Origin: Bacteroidia bacterium 43-41 | Lineage (GTDB): Bacteria > Bacteroidota > Bacteroidia > Bacteroidales > Dysgonomonadaceae | Assembly: GCA_001898165.1 (NCBI GenBank) | Contig: MKTD01000052.1 | Coordinates: 1 to 64,000, forward strand | Reading direction: 5' to 3' | Length of the DNA: 64,000 nt | Shown here: positions 36,952 to 45,187 of the stretch, piece after piece | How positions within the stretch are numbered: position 1 is the stretch's first letter | How the letters are laid out: the number at the start of each line of letters is the position of its first letter | Notes under the pieces: model-generated | What the model was told of the DNA's origin: nothing | What the model saw: only the letters and a program-made list of their open reading frames with translations | Database searches by the model: none | Program-made: the position numbers and the translations under genes

Positions 36952-37974
36952 GTGAATAAGCGTATTGTGAACGATGTAAAGGTAACAGATCACTACGGTC
37001 TGTTGATTACCGAAAAGATCCCGTCCGGATTGTCCACAAATGAAAACGTCATATATGACACGATTGCGCACCGCTTATTGGAAGCCCTTTCGCCTGTCTG
37101 TTCAAAAGAGATAACCGACATCGAATTACAGGCTTCTCATTATGATTTCACATTGAAAGGGTGTAAAATTATCGAAGCAGGATGGCGTGGTATCAGAAAA
37201 AATTTTACGGAAGAAGACAGTGAACCTATACAGGAATTGCCGGAATTAGGGGTTGGAGATGAACTGAAAATCAAAGAGGCGTCCGTGCTGGAAAAGAAAA
37301 CCAAGCCGCCTGGTCTTTACACCGAAGCAAGTCTATTGTCCGCAATGGAAAACATCGGAAAGGAAGTTGATAACGAGGACGGACGGAAAGCCCTGAAAGA
37401 CATCGGCATTGGTACGCCTGCCACAAGAGCATCCATTATAGAAACGCTTTTCAAAAGGGATTACATTCGGCGTGAAAAGAAATCACTTGTCCCTACCGAT
37501 AAGGGATTGCAGGTTTATGGGGCTGTAAAGGACAAACGGATTCCCGATGTTGACATGACTGCCGAATGGGAAATGGTATTGCAGAAAATCGAAAACAACG
37601 AAGCGGATGCCATGGTTTTTCTCAAAGATATGGAAGCCTATGCCACATCCGTTACACGAGAACTTCTGGATATGAATATCGTCAAAGAAAATCAACCCGG
37701 ATTGACCTGTCCCAAATGTAAAAACCATCAGCTTTTGATTTGGAATAAGATTGTAAAATGCCCCGACGAGGCTTGTGGTTGGATTCAATTCCGCAATGTA
37801 TGTGGAGTGCAGTTAAGCCTTTCTGATATAGAAAATCTTGTGAGAAACGGAAATACCAACCTTATTAAAGGTATGAAAAGCAAATCGGGTAAAAAATTCA
37901 ATACCTTTATTATCATGGATAATAAAGGAGAGACAACCTTTGAATTTGAAAACAGGAAATCAAAAAGAAAATGA
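36952..37974 (+). pseudogene. topB: C-terminal half of a conjugative-element DNA topoisomerase III
   Basis: 340 codons match the C-terminal half of TopB-type topoisomerases of CTnDOT-like elements. The segment KVTDHYGLLITEKIP and GIGTPATRASIIETLFKRDYI are diagnostic of type IA topoisomerase domains. A zinc-ribbon (CPKCKNHQLLIW, CPDEACGW) follows, with a C-terminal binding repeat. Full proteins have about 690 residues. The N-terminal TOPRIM domain and catalytic tyrosine region are absent, and upstream sequence is unrelated. It probably begins at GTG 36952 only by chance. Inactive as a topoisomerase. Confidence 0.82.
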
Positions 37975-38130
37975 ACAGTGTTATCATAATGGTATATAGC
38001 AGGTAAACCCGAACATTATTTTCCCTCCTATTAAACGGGGTCAAACAATGAGGCACAAAAACGAAAGGGTGGGTGGGGTAAGGGTTTTTAATTTCTTTAC
38101 TTTCAGATTGATGATACAATCTCAGATATT

Positions 38131-38310
38131 TTACTTTTCGTCCTGTTCGCTCATTTTTCTTATAAGCCCCTCCCGAAGCGTATCAAGGAACTTAGTTGGG
38201 TTTATTTTTCGGTTTCTCAACTCCAAATAGGTTTGGTAAAAGTTGCCCAGATTGACGTTAAACGCATTTTCAAAATAGCGGTTGCTCTTATCTATCAGAA
38301 TAATAACGAG
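38131..38310 (-). pseudogene. rteC: RteC C-terminal remnant (CTnDOT-type regulator)
   Basis: An open 59-codon leftward stretch without a start reads SNRYFENAFNVNLGNFYQTY, then LELRNRKINPTKFLDTL, ending with KMSEQDEK and TAA. This matches, from memory, the C-terminal helical end of RteC, the excision regulator of tetracycline conjugative transposons. A stop lies immediately upstream in frame. It lies just beyond the tRNA-Lys terminator. Confidence 0.6.
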
Positions 38311-38327
38311 TTAAAGCATAAAAATAA

Positions 38328-38360
38328 TGGGACAAATCTATCTTTTTTAGACTTGTCCCA
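38328..38360 (-). terminator. Terminator of the tRNA-Lys transcript
   Basis: A stem of 13 positions with one mismatch (TGGGACAA..TCTA paired with TAGA..TTGTCCCA) and a 7-base loop, followed leftward by ATTATTTTTATG. It lies 5 bp from the tRNA 3' end. Confidence 0.75.
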
Positions 38361-38365
38361 ATCAG

Positions 38366-38438
38366 TGACCCCGGAGGGATTCGAACCCTCGACCCAATGA
38401 TTAAGAGTCATTTGCTCTACCAGCTGAGCTACGGAGTC
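38366..38438 (-). tRNA. tRNA-Lys (CUU anticodon)
   Basis: A 73-base cloverleaf. The acceptor stem is GACTCCG/CGGGGTC with discriminator A. The D-arm contains GCTCAGCTGGTAGAGC, the anticodon stem AATGA/TCATT encloses CTCTTAA with anticodon CTT, and the T-arm is GAGGG-TTCGAAT-CCCTC. CCA is not encoded. Its 3' end is repeated as fragments at 32945 and 24306, so it is the likely integration target of the elements to its left. Confidence 0.97.
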
Positions 38439-38482
38439 TAAAAAAATCGCACAAAGGTAAGGATTATTTTTTTATAAAAACA

Positions 38483-38520
38483 AAATAAGGAGTAAAGTTA
38501 ATGGGCTTTACTCCTTATTT
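38483..38520. terminator. Strong hairpin terminator behind the HU gene
   Basis: A perfect 15-bp stem (38483-38497 with 38506-38520, sequence AAATAAGGAGTAAAG) and an 8-base loop. The A/T-rich flanks make it functional leftward for HU. Confidence 0.85.
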
Positions 38521-38539
38521 AGATCGTTAGACTAAATTA

Positions 38540-38806
38540 TTAGAGGTTAGACAATGCCGCACCTGCTTTGAATTTAGCTGCTTTTTTAGCCGGGATGTTG
38601 ATTGCTTTTTTCGTGCGGGGATTAATACCTTTTCTTGCACTTCTTTGTGTTAACGAGAAAGTTCCAAAGCCTACCAATACGACTTTACCACCTTTTTTCA
38701 CTTCACCCGAGATGGCATCGAGGGTTGCGTCTAATGCTTTTTTCGCATCAACTTTGCTGAGACCTGATTTTTCAGCAATAGCACTAACTAGTTCTGACTT
38801 ATTCAT
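38540..38806 (-). CDS. HU-family DNA-binding protein
   Basis: The 88-residue nucleoid protein begins MNKSELVSAIAEKSGLSKVD and carries the HU signature VGFGTFSLTQRSARKGINPR with TKKAINIPAKKAAKFKAG in the DNA-binding arm. Normal length for HU, which binds and bends DNA as a dimer. It ends before the perfect terminator hairpin at 38483-38520. Confidence 0.97.
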   Translation of the reverse strand: MNKSELVSAIAEKSGLSKVDAKKALDATLDAISGEVKKGGKVVLVGFGTFSLTQRSARKGINPRTKKAINIPAKKAAKFKAGAALSNL

Positions 38807-38980
38807 AAGAAAACGTAAATAAAAAATTAAACAAACATTAATGTTAAGGTTTTCACCTATTTTAGCGCCAAATATAATTGATTATTTAAAAACAATCAAG
38901 AAAAAAGGTAAAAAGTATTTGATTTTATTTAAAAAAAAAGGAATTATACCCAAAATCTCGGTATAATACGAAAATATACG

Positions 38981-38988
38981 TATTTTTG
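38981..38988 (+). promoter_or_regulatory. Promoter -7 box TATTTTTG of the rhomboid operon
   Basis: A TAnnTTTG match ending 23 bp before the ATG at 39012, in the divergent gap to HU. No clear -33 TTTG. Confidence 0.5.
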
Positions 38989-39011
38989 CCTTTCATTTCC
39001 GTAAAACAACT

Positions 39012-39773
39012 ATGAACAATTTCAGATCGGGATTTGGTGGAACCTTACTGCCGGTAACACTAAATATAATAATAATAAACGTTATATTGTGGTTAGCCCA
39101 AGTGGTCTTTTTGAGACAGGGGATCGACCTGTCCGAATTATTTGGCCTGCACTATGTAGAGTCGAAAGGTTTTCGAATCTATCAGCTGGTAACTTATATG
39201 TTCCTTCACGATAGCGGTTCGTTTATGCACGTTTTTTCCAACATGTTTGCCGTTTTTATGTTTGGGCGGACGCTGGAACACGTGTGGGGGTCGAAGCGAT
39301 TTCTCAGTTTTTACCTGGTAACGGGTATCGGGGCAGGATTAGTGCAAATGGTTGTCGCCTTCTTACGTATTCAGTCGTTGAAGAGCGGCATGTCCGTTGA
39401 AGCCATAGGGGATGTTTACTCACAGGGATACCAGCTTTTGCAACAGAATATGAATTACATAAACAGTGCACAGGCCGGTTTGAATATTGCACTGAATTCG
39501 GTTACGATTGGAGCTTCGGGTGCAGTTTTTGGTATATTGTTGGCTTTTGGGATGCTGTTTCCCAATGCGGAACTTTTTATCATTCCGTTTCCGTTTCCCA
39601 TTAAAGCAAAGTGGTTTGTTATCGGATATGGAGTGTTTGAGCTCTTTTTCGGCATCAGTAACTTCTCGGGGGATAATGTGGCCCATTTTGCGCACCTTGG
39701 AGGTATGTTGTTCGGTATCTTTATGATATTGTATTGGAGGAAAAAAGACAGAGTGCATGGCAACTATTATTGA
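39012..39773 (+). CDS. Rhomboid-family intramembrane serine protease (first of pair)
   Basis: The 253-residue, six-helix membrane protein has the rhomboid catalytic Ser in GASGAVFG (Ser169) and the paired His in NVAHFAHLGGMLFG. The fold-stabilising HVFSNMFAVFMFG segment is present in helix 2. Rhomboids cleave membrane helices in the bilayer; the substrate is unknown. Its stop overlaps the start of a second rhomboid gene by 17 bp, so both are translated from one transcript. Confidence 0.95.
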   Translation: MNNFRSGFGGTLLPVTLNIIIINVILWLAQVVFLRQGIDLSELFGLHYVESKGFRIYQLVTYMFLHDSGSFMHVFSNMFAVFMFGRTLEHVWGSKRFLSFYLVTGIGAGLVQMVVAFLRIQSLKSGMSVEAIGDVYSQGYQLLQQNMNYINSAQAGLNIALNSVTIGASGAVFGILLAFGMLFPNAELFIIPFPFPIKAKWFVIGYGVFELFFGISNFSGDNVAHFAHLGGMLFGIFMILYWRKKDRVHGNYY

Positions 39774-40644
39774 TCAGTTAAAATACAGATACAAGAACGG
39801 AGATGTTCTGGTGAAGCTTCTCTTCATCAACATTGCTGTTTTTCTCATACTCAAGGTGATCGGTATCATTTTTCTCCTGTTCAACATCAAGGCTGTTGAT
39901 CTGATCACTTTTTTGGGTGTCCCTTCCGAATTATCTCAACTGTTGAATCGCTTCTGGACCCTGTTTAGTTACATGTTTGTCCATGAACAATTCTGGCACC
40001 TGCTTTTCAATATGCTCTGGCTTTATTGGTTCGGCCGCATCTTCCTGCAATACTTCAGCGGAAGGACGCTGGGAAGTTTGTATATTTTAGGAGGTTTTGC
40101 CGGTGCATTTCTATATGTGTTTGCGTTCAATACCATTCCCTATTTTGTAGGGATGGGGCACAGCTGGATGATTGGAGCGTCGGCCGCAGTAATGGCTATT
40201 GTGATGGGGGCATCATTTTACCGTCCCAATGTTAAATTAAATTTATTGTTACTGGGGCAGGTAAAGATTGTTTATATTGCTATTGGAGTTTTTCTGATCG
40301 ATTTCCTCTCCTTAGGCAGCGGGATAAACGAAGGGGGACACGTTGCCCACATTGGTGGAACCATTGCCGGCTATATCTTTGCATGGCAGTACCGGAATGG
40401 ACATGATATAACCGGATGGGTTAGCAAGATACTGGACGGGTTGGCAAACTTGGCAAAGCCAAGAAGGAAAAAACCTAAAATGAATGTCGAGTATCGCCGC
40501 AGGGAAACAGATATGGAATATAATGAACGCAAGTACAGCGAGCAGGCCGAAATTGATACTATCTTAGATAAATTGAAAAAGTCGGGGTATAGTAATTTAT
40601 CGCCGGAAGAGAAAAAGAAGTTGTTCGATGCCAGCAAAAAATAA
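39757..40644 (+). CDS. Rhomboid-family intramembrane serine protease (second of pair)
   Basis: The 295-residue paralogue has motifs HLLFNMLWLYWFGRIF, GASAAVMAIV (catalytic Ser) and EGGHVAHIGGTIAGY (catalytic His). The glycine after the serine found in classical GxSG is alanine here (GASA). A cytoplasmic tail of about 70 residues follows (RRKKPKMNVEYRRRETDMEY) with a helical end of the SGYSNLSPEEKKKLFDASKK type. It overlaps the following EEP gene by 17 bp. Confidence 0.93.
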   Translation: MATIIDQLKYRYKNGDVLVKLLFINIAVFLILKVIGIIFLLFNIKAVDLITFLGVPSELSQLLNRFWTLFSYMFVHEQFWHLLFNMLWLYWFGRIFLQYFSGRTLGSLYILGGFAGAFLYVFAFNTIPYFVGMGHSWMIGASAAVMAIVMGASFYRPNVKLNLLLLGQVKIVYIAIGVFLIDFLSLGSGINEGGHVAHIGGTIAGYIFAWQYRNGHDITGWVSKILDGLANLAKPRRKKPKMNVEYRRRETDMEYNERKYSEQAEIDTILDKLKKSGYSNLSPEEKKKLFDASKK

Positions 40645-41752
40645 AATAGTCCTGTTTCGGGGAGTAGTAAGAAACATAATATTCGCTACGAATATTATGG
40701 CCATATTATTGCTTTTCTGTTCATTTTTGTCCTGGCGTGTCTCACCCCTTAAAACCAATCTGTTTTCGTATATTGGAATTGCATTCGGATTTATTTTTTT
40801 TCTGAATGTATTGTATCTTTTTTTATGGATCTTGTTCAAGAAATGGAAATTGGCGTTCGTCTCGCTTCTCTCTTTACTACTGTGTTATAAACCGATAACG
40901 ACTTTTTTTCCGTTAAACGTTTTTCCGAAGGAAGCCCCCGGGAGCAGCCTGAAAATTCTCACCTATAACGTGGAAGGTTTTATCAATGAAAATAAAAAAG
41001 AGGATAAAGAGCATCCTATTCTCGATTATATTGTTGAAACGGATGCCGACATTGTTTGCCTGCAAGAGTACTTAGTGAGCAAAACAGGGCAGTCGATAAG
41101 GTCGCAGCACGATGTGAACCGTATCCTCAACAAATATCCGTATCACTCTTCCACAGCGCTGGAAGCATCGGGGAAATATCACATTTACGGGTTGGCTTGT
41201 TTCTCCAAATACCCCATTGAGAGAACCAGGGAAATCATATTTAATTCGTCGTTCAACGGCGCTGCGGTTTATACTATTGATGTGAACGGAAAGAAACTTG
41301 CCGTTGCCAACGTACACCTGGAGTCGAACAGTATTACTGCTGAAGATAAGAAACTTTACGGCGATTTCATTCAGAATAGCGATGAGGTGAACCTGGAAGA
41401 TATCACATCCAACATCCGGTTGCGTTTGGGAAGAGCTTACCGTATGCGCACAGAGCAGGTCCGTAAGGTGAAAAACCATCTTTCGGAATTAAATGTTGAC
41501 GGGACGATTATTTGCGGAGACTTCAACGACACACCCATTTCGTACGTTTATGCTCAGATGAAGAAAGGTATGAATGACGCATTTGCATCCACCGGCTTTG
41601 GACCGGGTGTCACGTATAACAAAGATTTTTTCTGGTTTCGGATCGACAATATTATGTACAGTCCCAACCTGAAATCCTACAGGGCGAAGGTGGATAGAGT
41701 GGCATACTCCGATCATTATCCGCTGACAACCTTTTTGTATGTAGGCGATTAG
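40628..41752 (+). CDS. Membrane-anchored EEP-family phosphodiesterase
   Basis: The 374-residue protein has three membrane segments in the first 100 residues (IMAILLLFCSFLSW, IGIAFGFIFFLNVLYLFLWI, LAFVSLLSLLLCY), followed by an EEP domain outside the membrane. Motifs are ILTYNVEGF, IVCLQEYLV (catalytic Glu), GTIICGDFNDTP and AYSDHYPLTTF. The start at 40628 overlaps the rhomboid stop, giving a three-gene operon. This arrangement of EEP proteins with membrane helices is common in Bacteroidota; the substrate is unknown. Confidence 0.9.
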   Translation: MPAKNKIVLFRGVVRNIIFATNIMAILLLFCSFLSWRVSPLKTNLFSYIGIAFGFIFFLNVLYLFLWILFKKWKLAFVSLLSLLLCYKPITTFFPLNVFPKEAPGSSLKILTYNVEGFINENKKEDKEHPILDYIVETDADIVCLQEYLVSKTGQSIRSQHDVNRILNKYPYHSSTALEASGKYHIYGLACFSKYPIERTREIIFNSSFNGAAVYTIDVNGKKLAVANVHLESNSITAEDKKLYGDFIQNSDEVNLEDITSNIRLRLGRAYRMRTEQVRKVKNHLSELNVDGTIICGDFNDTPISYVYAQMKKGMNDAFASTGFGPGVTYNKDFFWFRIDNIMYSPNLKSYRAKVDRVAYSDHYPLTTFLYVGD

Positions 41753-41790
41753 CTAATCTTGCTGTTCGACAGCTAAAAAATTGAAAAAGA

Positions 41791-42156
41791 ATGTATAAGA
41801 TAAGTAAACAATTTGCATTTTCCGCCGCTCATTCGCTCGACGGATTGCCCGGTGATCATCCGTGTACCCGATTGCACGGACACAACTATGTGGTTACGGT
41901 GCATCTTCGATCCAAAGAGTTGAATGATACAGGATTTGTAAAGGATTACAACGAGTTGAAAATGGTGAAGCAATATATTGATGAACATATCGATCACCGG
42001 AACCTGAACGATATTATGCACCCGCTTAACTCATCTGCCGAAAATCTGGCACGGCTGTTTTTCGATATTTTTAAACCGATACTTCCCGAGTTATATGCTG
42101 TGGAAGTGAGTGAAACTCCAAAAACATCTGCTATTTATGAGCCTGACGGTCAATGA
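41791..42156 (+). CDS. queD: 6-carboxytetrahydropterin synthase QueD
   Basis: The 121-residue protein converts dihydroneopterin triphosphate to 6-carboxy-5,6,7,8-tetrahydropterin, the first committed step to queuosine. Zinc ligands are His in FSAAHSL and the HGHNY pair, with the catalytic Cys in HPCTRLHGHNY. The downstream catalytic Asp-His dyad (IDHRNLND) and Glu (VEVSETPKTSAIYE) are present. Length is normal for bacterial QueD. It overlaps queE by 20 bp. Confidence 0.95.
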   Translation: MYKISKQFAFSAAHSLDGLPGDHPCTRLHGHNYVVTVHLRSKELNDTGFVKDYNELKMVKQYIDEHIDHRNLNDIMHPLNSSAENLARLFFDIFKPILPELYAVEVSETPKTSAIYEPDGQ

Positions 42157-42718
42157 GATATTTTATTCATTACAGGGTGAAGGCGGCAGAACCGGCGAAG
42201 CTTCCATATTCATCAGGTTATCCAAATGCAATTTAGCGTGCAGTTTCTGTGATACCGATTTTGAGTTTGGAAAGAAAATGACGCTCGATGAAATTTTCGG
42301 TGAAATCTCACAATACCCTTGCCGGTGGATTATCTGGACAGGGGGAGAGCCTACGCTCCAGCTTAAAGATGAGGACGTCGCATTTTTCAAAGAGAAAGGT
42401 TACAGGCAAGCCATCGAAACCAATGGCACCCGGCGTGTTCCGGCAGGAATCGATTACATCACGTGTAGTCCCAAACAGCAGTTCGGGAAGATTCGCACGC
42501 TTATCCCAGAGGTGGATGAGTTGCGCTTTCCAATTGCCACAGGCGATCCGCTGCCCGATATCTCCATCCTTCCAAAGACAAAACGATATTTGCTAAGCCC
42601 TGTCTTTGACAATATGAATGTTGTGCAGGACAATGTGGATTATTGCGTGGAGCTTATCAAGAAAAATCCTCAATGGGTATTGAGCCTGCAAGTTCATAAA
42701 CTCATCGGGATACGATAA
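42137..42718 (+). CDS. queE: 7-carboxy-7-deazaguanine synthase QueE
   Basis: The radical-SAM enzyme of queuosine biosynthesis uses the QueD product. In this family the cluster motif CxxxCxxC is present as CNLACSFC (Cys31, Cys35, Cys38). The family hallmark IFYSLQGEGGRTG lies at the start, and WIIWTGGEPTLQL is the SAM-binding GGEP. The start at 42137 (MSLTVNEIFYS) is preferred over the longer frame because it begins at the conserved strand. 193 residues, typical of compact QueE. Confidence 0.95.
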   Translation: MSLTVNEIFYSLQGEGGRTGEASIFIRLSKCNLACSFCDTDFEFGKKMTLDEIFGEISQYPCRWIIWTGGEPTLQLKDEDVAFFKEKGYRQAIETNGTRRVPAGIDYITCSPKQQFGKIRTLIPEVDELRFPIATGDPLPDISILPKTKRYLLSPVFDNMNVVQDNVDYCVELIKKNPQWVLSLQVHKLIGIR

Positions 42719-42757
42719 AAGACATAAAGTTTACAACGCTTTGTCTTTGAACAATAA

Positions 42758-43672
42758 ATGACAAAATTTCAAATAACGATATTAGGTTGCGGTTCGGCAA
42801 CGCCAACCACGCTTCACAATCCTTCCTCGCAATTGGTTAATGTGAACGAAAAGCTTTTTATGATCGATTGTGGTGAAGGTACCCAGCTTCAGTTGCGAAA
42901 ATTTAAAACGCGGATAGGCAGCCTGCACAGCATTTTCATATCCCATTTGCACGGCGATCACGTTTTTGGTCTTCCCGGATTACTGGCTTCACTGAGCCTG
43001 TTGGGAAGAACAAGCGACTTGAATATCTACGCGCACAAGGAGATGGATTTGTTTCTCAATCCGTTCATCAAATATTTCGGCAATCCGTTTTCGTATAAAA
43101 TAAACCTCATACCTTTAGACCCTCATAATCATCAACTGATCTTCGAGAATAACTCGATACGTGTTTTTTCGTTTCCGCTGAAACACAGGATACCTACCAA
43201 CGGTTTTTTGTTCGAAGAAAAAGAACGGCCCCGCCACATCAAACGCGAGATGATTGATTTTTACAATATCCCTATCCGGCAGATAAAAGAGATAAAATCG
43301 GGCGCTGACTTTCTGACTGGTGATGGTAAAATAATTAATAATGAGGTGCTTACTACTTCGCCAACTCCGCCAAGGAAATATGCCTATTGTTCGGATACGG
43401 CTTATTCTCCCGAAATTATTTCTTATATTCAACAGATTGACGTGCTGTATCACGAGGCTACTTTTGCTGAAACCGAAAGCGTAAGGGCACAAGAAACGTT
43501 TCACTCCACGGCGCGCCAGGCAGCGGAAATAGCCAAAGCTGCAAACGTAAAAAAGCTTGTTATCGGTCATTTTTCGTCACGATACAACGAGTTAAGCGCA
43601 CTTCTGAACGAAGCAACGGCAGTTTTCCCTGAAACAGAACTGGCTTATGAAGGGATGATAATTAACCTTTGA
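42758..43672 (+). CDS. rnz: Ribonuclease Z
   Basis: The 304-residue metallo-beta-lactamase-fold endonuclease trims tRNA 3' ends. The signature SHLHGDHVFGLPG (His63, His65, Asp67, His68) is complete. Further ligands are in YCSDTAYSPE (Asp) and VIGHFSSRY (His). The flexible arm characteristic of short RNase Z is visible between HRIPTNGFLFEE and GADFLTGDG. The spacing to queE is 39 bp, in the same direction. Confidence 0.95.
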   Translation: MTKFQITILGCGSATPTTLHNPSSQLVNVNEKLFMIDCGEGTQLQLRKFKTRIGSLHSIFISHLHGDHVFGLPGLLASLSLLGRTSDLNIYAHKEMDLFLNPFIKYFGNPFSYKINLIPLDPHNHQLIFENNSIRVFSFPLKHRIPTNGFLFEEKERPRHIKREMIDFYNIPIRQIKEIKSGADFLTGDGKIINNEVLTTSPTPPRKYAYCSDTAYSPEIISYIQQIDVLYHEATFAETESVRAQETFHSTARQAAEIAKAANVKKLVIGHFSSRYNELSALLNEATAVFPETELAYEGMIINL

Positions 43673-43703
43673 AATAAACAGTTACAAAATTCAAAATTTT
43701 TCT

Positions 43704-43711
43704 TACTTTTG
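43704..43711 (+). promoter_or_regulatory. Promoter -7 box TACTTTTG
   Basis: A TAnnTTTG match ending 28 bp before the ATG at 43740. A separate promoter for the small secreted protein. Confidence 0.5.
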
Positions 43712-43739
43712 CATTGTATTGAACGCAAAATAGTTTAAT

Positions 43740-44060
43740 ATGAGGAGATTTTACCTGACAACCCTGTTTATATTGTTTTCTTTATTCGGTTTTGGGCTTG
43801 CCGGCATTTACGCGCAAGATCAAAACAAAGGGGTTGTTATGGAAGAAAACGTTCCCGAAACAAAAATAAAGGTAGCGGAAAACCGGTTGATCATCGAAAA
43901 TCTTCCAAAAGACGGAGTGCTGGAAGTTTTCAGCATTGTCGGCGTAAAGGTCTATACCCGAAAAGTTAAAGCAGGAACGAACGAATATCAACTCGATCTT
44001 CCCAAAGGGTATTACATCGTCAGAATTGGCGATTTAGTCAAAAAGATATTATTGAAGTGA
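43740..44060 (+). CDS. Small secreted protein consisting mainly of a type IX-like C-terminal domain
   Basis: The 106-residue protein has a signal peptide ending AGIYAQ, a short polar linker, and a beta-rich domain (LIIENLPKDGVLEVFSIVGV, VYTRKVKAGTNEYQLDLPKG, YYIVRIGDLVKKILLK). The last 50 residues match the type A sorting domain of the Bacteroidota type IX secretion system, with its DLPKGxYIVxI hallmark. A protein with nothing but the sorting domain is odd; it may be a substrate remnant, a scaffold, or a regulator of the system. It has its own promoter, so it is expressed on its own. Confidence 0.78.
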   Translation: MRRFYLTTLFILFSLFGFGLAGIYAQDQNKGVVMEENVPETKIKVAENRLIIENLPKDGVLEVFSIVGVKVYTRKVKAGTNEYQLDLPKGYYIVRIGDLVKKILLK

Positions 44061-44120
44061 AAAATATCTATTTTAGCGCATAAAGCGACGGTTAGGTTAT
44101 TCATAATGGCAGTTTTTTCA

Positions 44121-44128
44121 TATCTTTG
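44121..44128 (+). promoter_or_regulatory. Promoter -7 box TATCTTTG of asd
   Basis: A TAnnTTTG match 40 bp before the asd ATG at 44169. The match lies within the longer open frame beginning at 44106, supporting the start at 44169. Confidence 0.6.
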
Positions 44129-44168
44129 CCATCCCAATTTATTTATTATAATTAAAATATTTACTAAA

Positions 44169-45167
44169 ATGAAAATTGCGATTGTCGGAACAAGCGGAGC
44201 AGTGGGTCAGGAATTGCTTCGTGTGCTTGATGCAAGAAATTTCCCGGTGGATGAGTTGTTCCTTTTCGGTTCATCCAGAAGTGCGGGCTCAACATATACT
44301 TTTCGCGGTAAGGAAGTTACTGTGAAGGAACTCAAACATAACGACGATTTTAAGGGGATTGATATCGCTTTTGTCTCGGCCGGAGGCGGAACATCGTTGG
44401 AATTTGCCGAGACGATTACCAGGCACGGAACCGTTATGATAGATAATTCAAGCGCTTTCAGGATGGACGACGATGTTCCGTTGGTGGTGCCCGAAGTGAA
44501 TGCCGAAGATGCGCTGACACGCCCGAGAAATATCATTGCCAATCCCAATTGCACTACTATCCAGATGGTTGTGGCGCTGAAAGCGATCGAAGATATTTCG
44601 CACATTAAACGCGTGCATGTGTCCACCTATCAGGCTGCATCGGGAGCAGGAGCTTCAGCTATGATCGAGCTTCAGGAACAGCACAGGCAACTGGTGAACA
44701 AAGAAAATCCAACGATCTCGAAATTCGCATATCAATTGGCATACAACTTGATACCTCAGGTAGATGTGTTTACCGAAAACGGTTACACCAAGGAGGAGAT
44801 GAAGATGTTCAACGAAACACGCAAGATAATGCACAGCAATATCGAAGTGAGCGCTACCTGTATTCGTGTCCCTGTGTTACGCGCGCACTCCGAAGCTATC
44901 TGGATTGAGACGGAAAGGCCGGTATCGGTGGAGGAAGCCCGTGAAGCGTTTGCCAAAGCCGAGGGCGTTGTATTGCTCGATAATCCGGAGAAAAAAGTAT
45001 ATCCGATGCCGTTGGATGCTGCCGGGCAAGATCCGGTTTACGTGGGCAGGATCCGCAAAGACCTTACCAATCCCAACGGATTGACTTTCTGGACTGCGGC
45101 CGATCAGATCTGCAAAGGTGCCGCCCTGAATGCCGTGCAGATTGCAGAATACCTGATGAAGCAGTGA
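44169..45167 (+). CDS. asd: Aspartate-semialdehyde dehydrogenase
   Basis: The 332-residue enzyme reduces aspartyl phosphate to the semialdehyde for diaminopimelate, lysine, methionine and threonine synthesis. The N-terminal Rossmann motif is [13 protein letters not shown]. The catalytic Cys lies in NPNCTTIQ (Cys128). The Gln-bearing [14 protein letters not shown] and the C-terminal catalytic His in [15 protein letters not shown] follow. Start at 44169 gives the canonical [10 protein letters not shown] beginning; the longer upstream frame overlaps the promoter. It converges with the znuC-like gene, with only 20 bp between stops. Confidence 0.96.
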   Translation: MKIAIVGTSGAVGQELLRVLDARNFPVDELFLFGSSRSAGSTYTFRGKEVTVKELKHNDDFKGIDIAFVSAGGGTSLEFAETITRHGTVMIDNSSAFRMDDDVPLVVPEVNAEDALTRPRNIIANPNCTTIQMVVALKAIEDISHIKRVHVSTYQAASGAGASAMIELQEQHRQLVNKENPTISKFAYQLAYNLIPQVDVFTENGYTKEEMKMFNETRKIMHSNIEVSATCIRVPVLRAHSEAIWIETERPVSVEEAREAFAKAEGVVLLDNPEKKVYPMPLDAAGQDPVYVGRIRKDLTNPNGLTFWTAADQICKGAALNAVQIAEYLMKQ

Positions 45168-45187
45168 GAATATTAACCGGGCATGGG

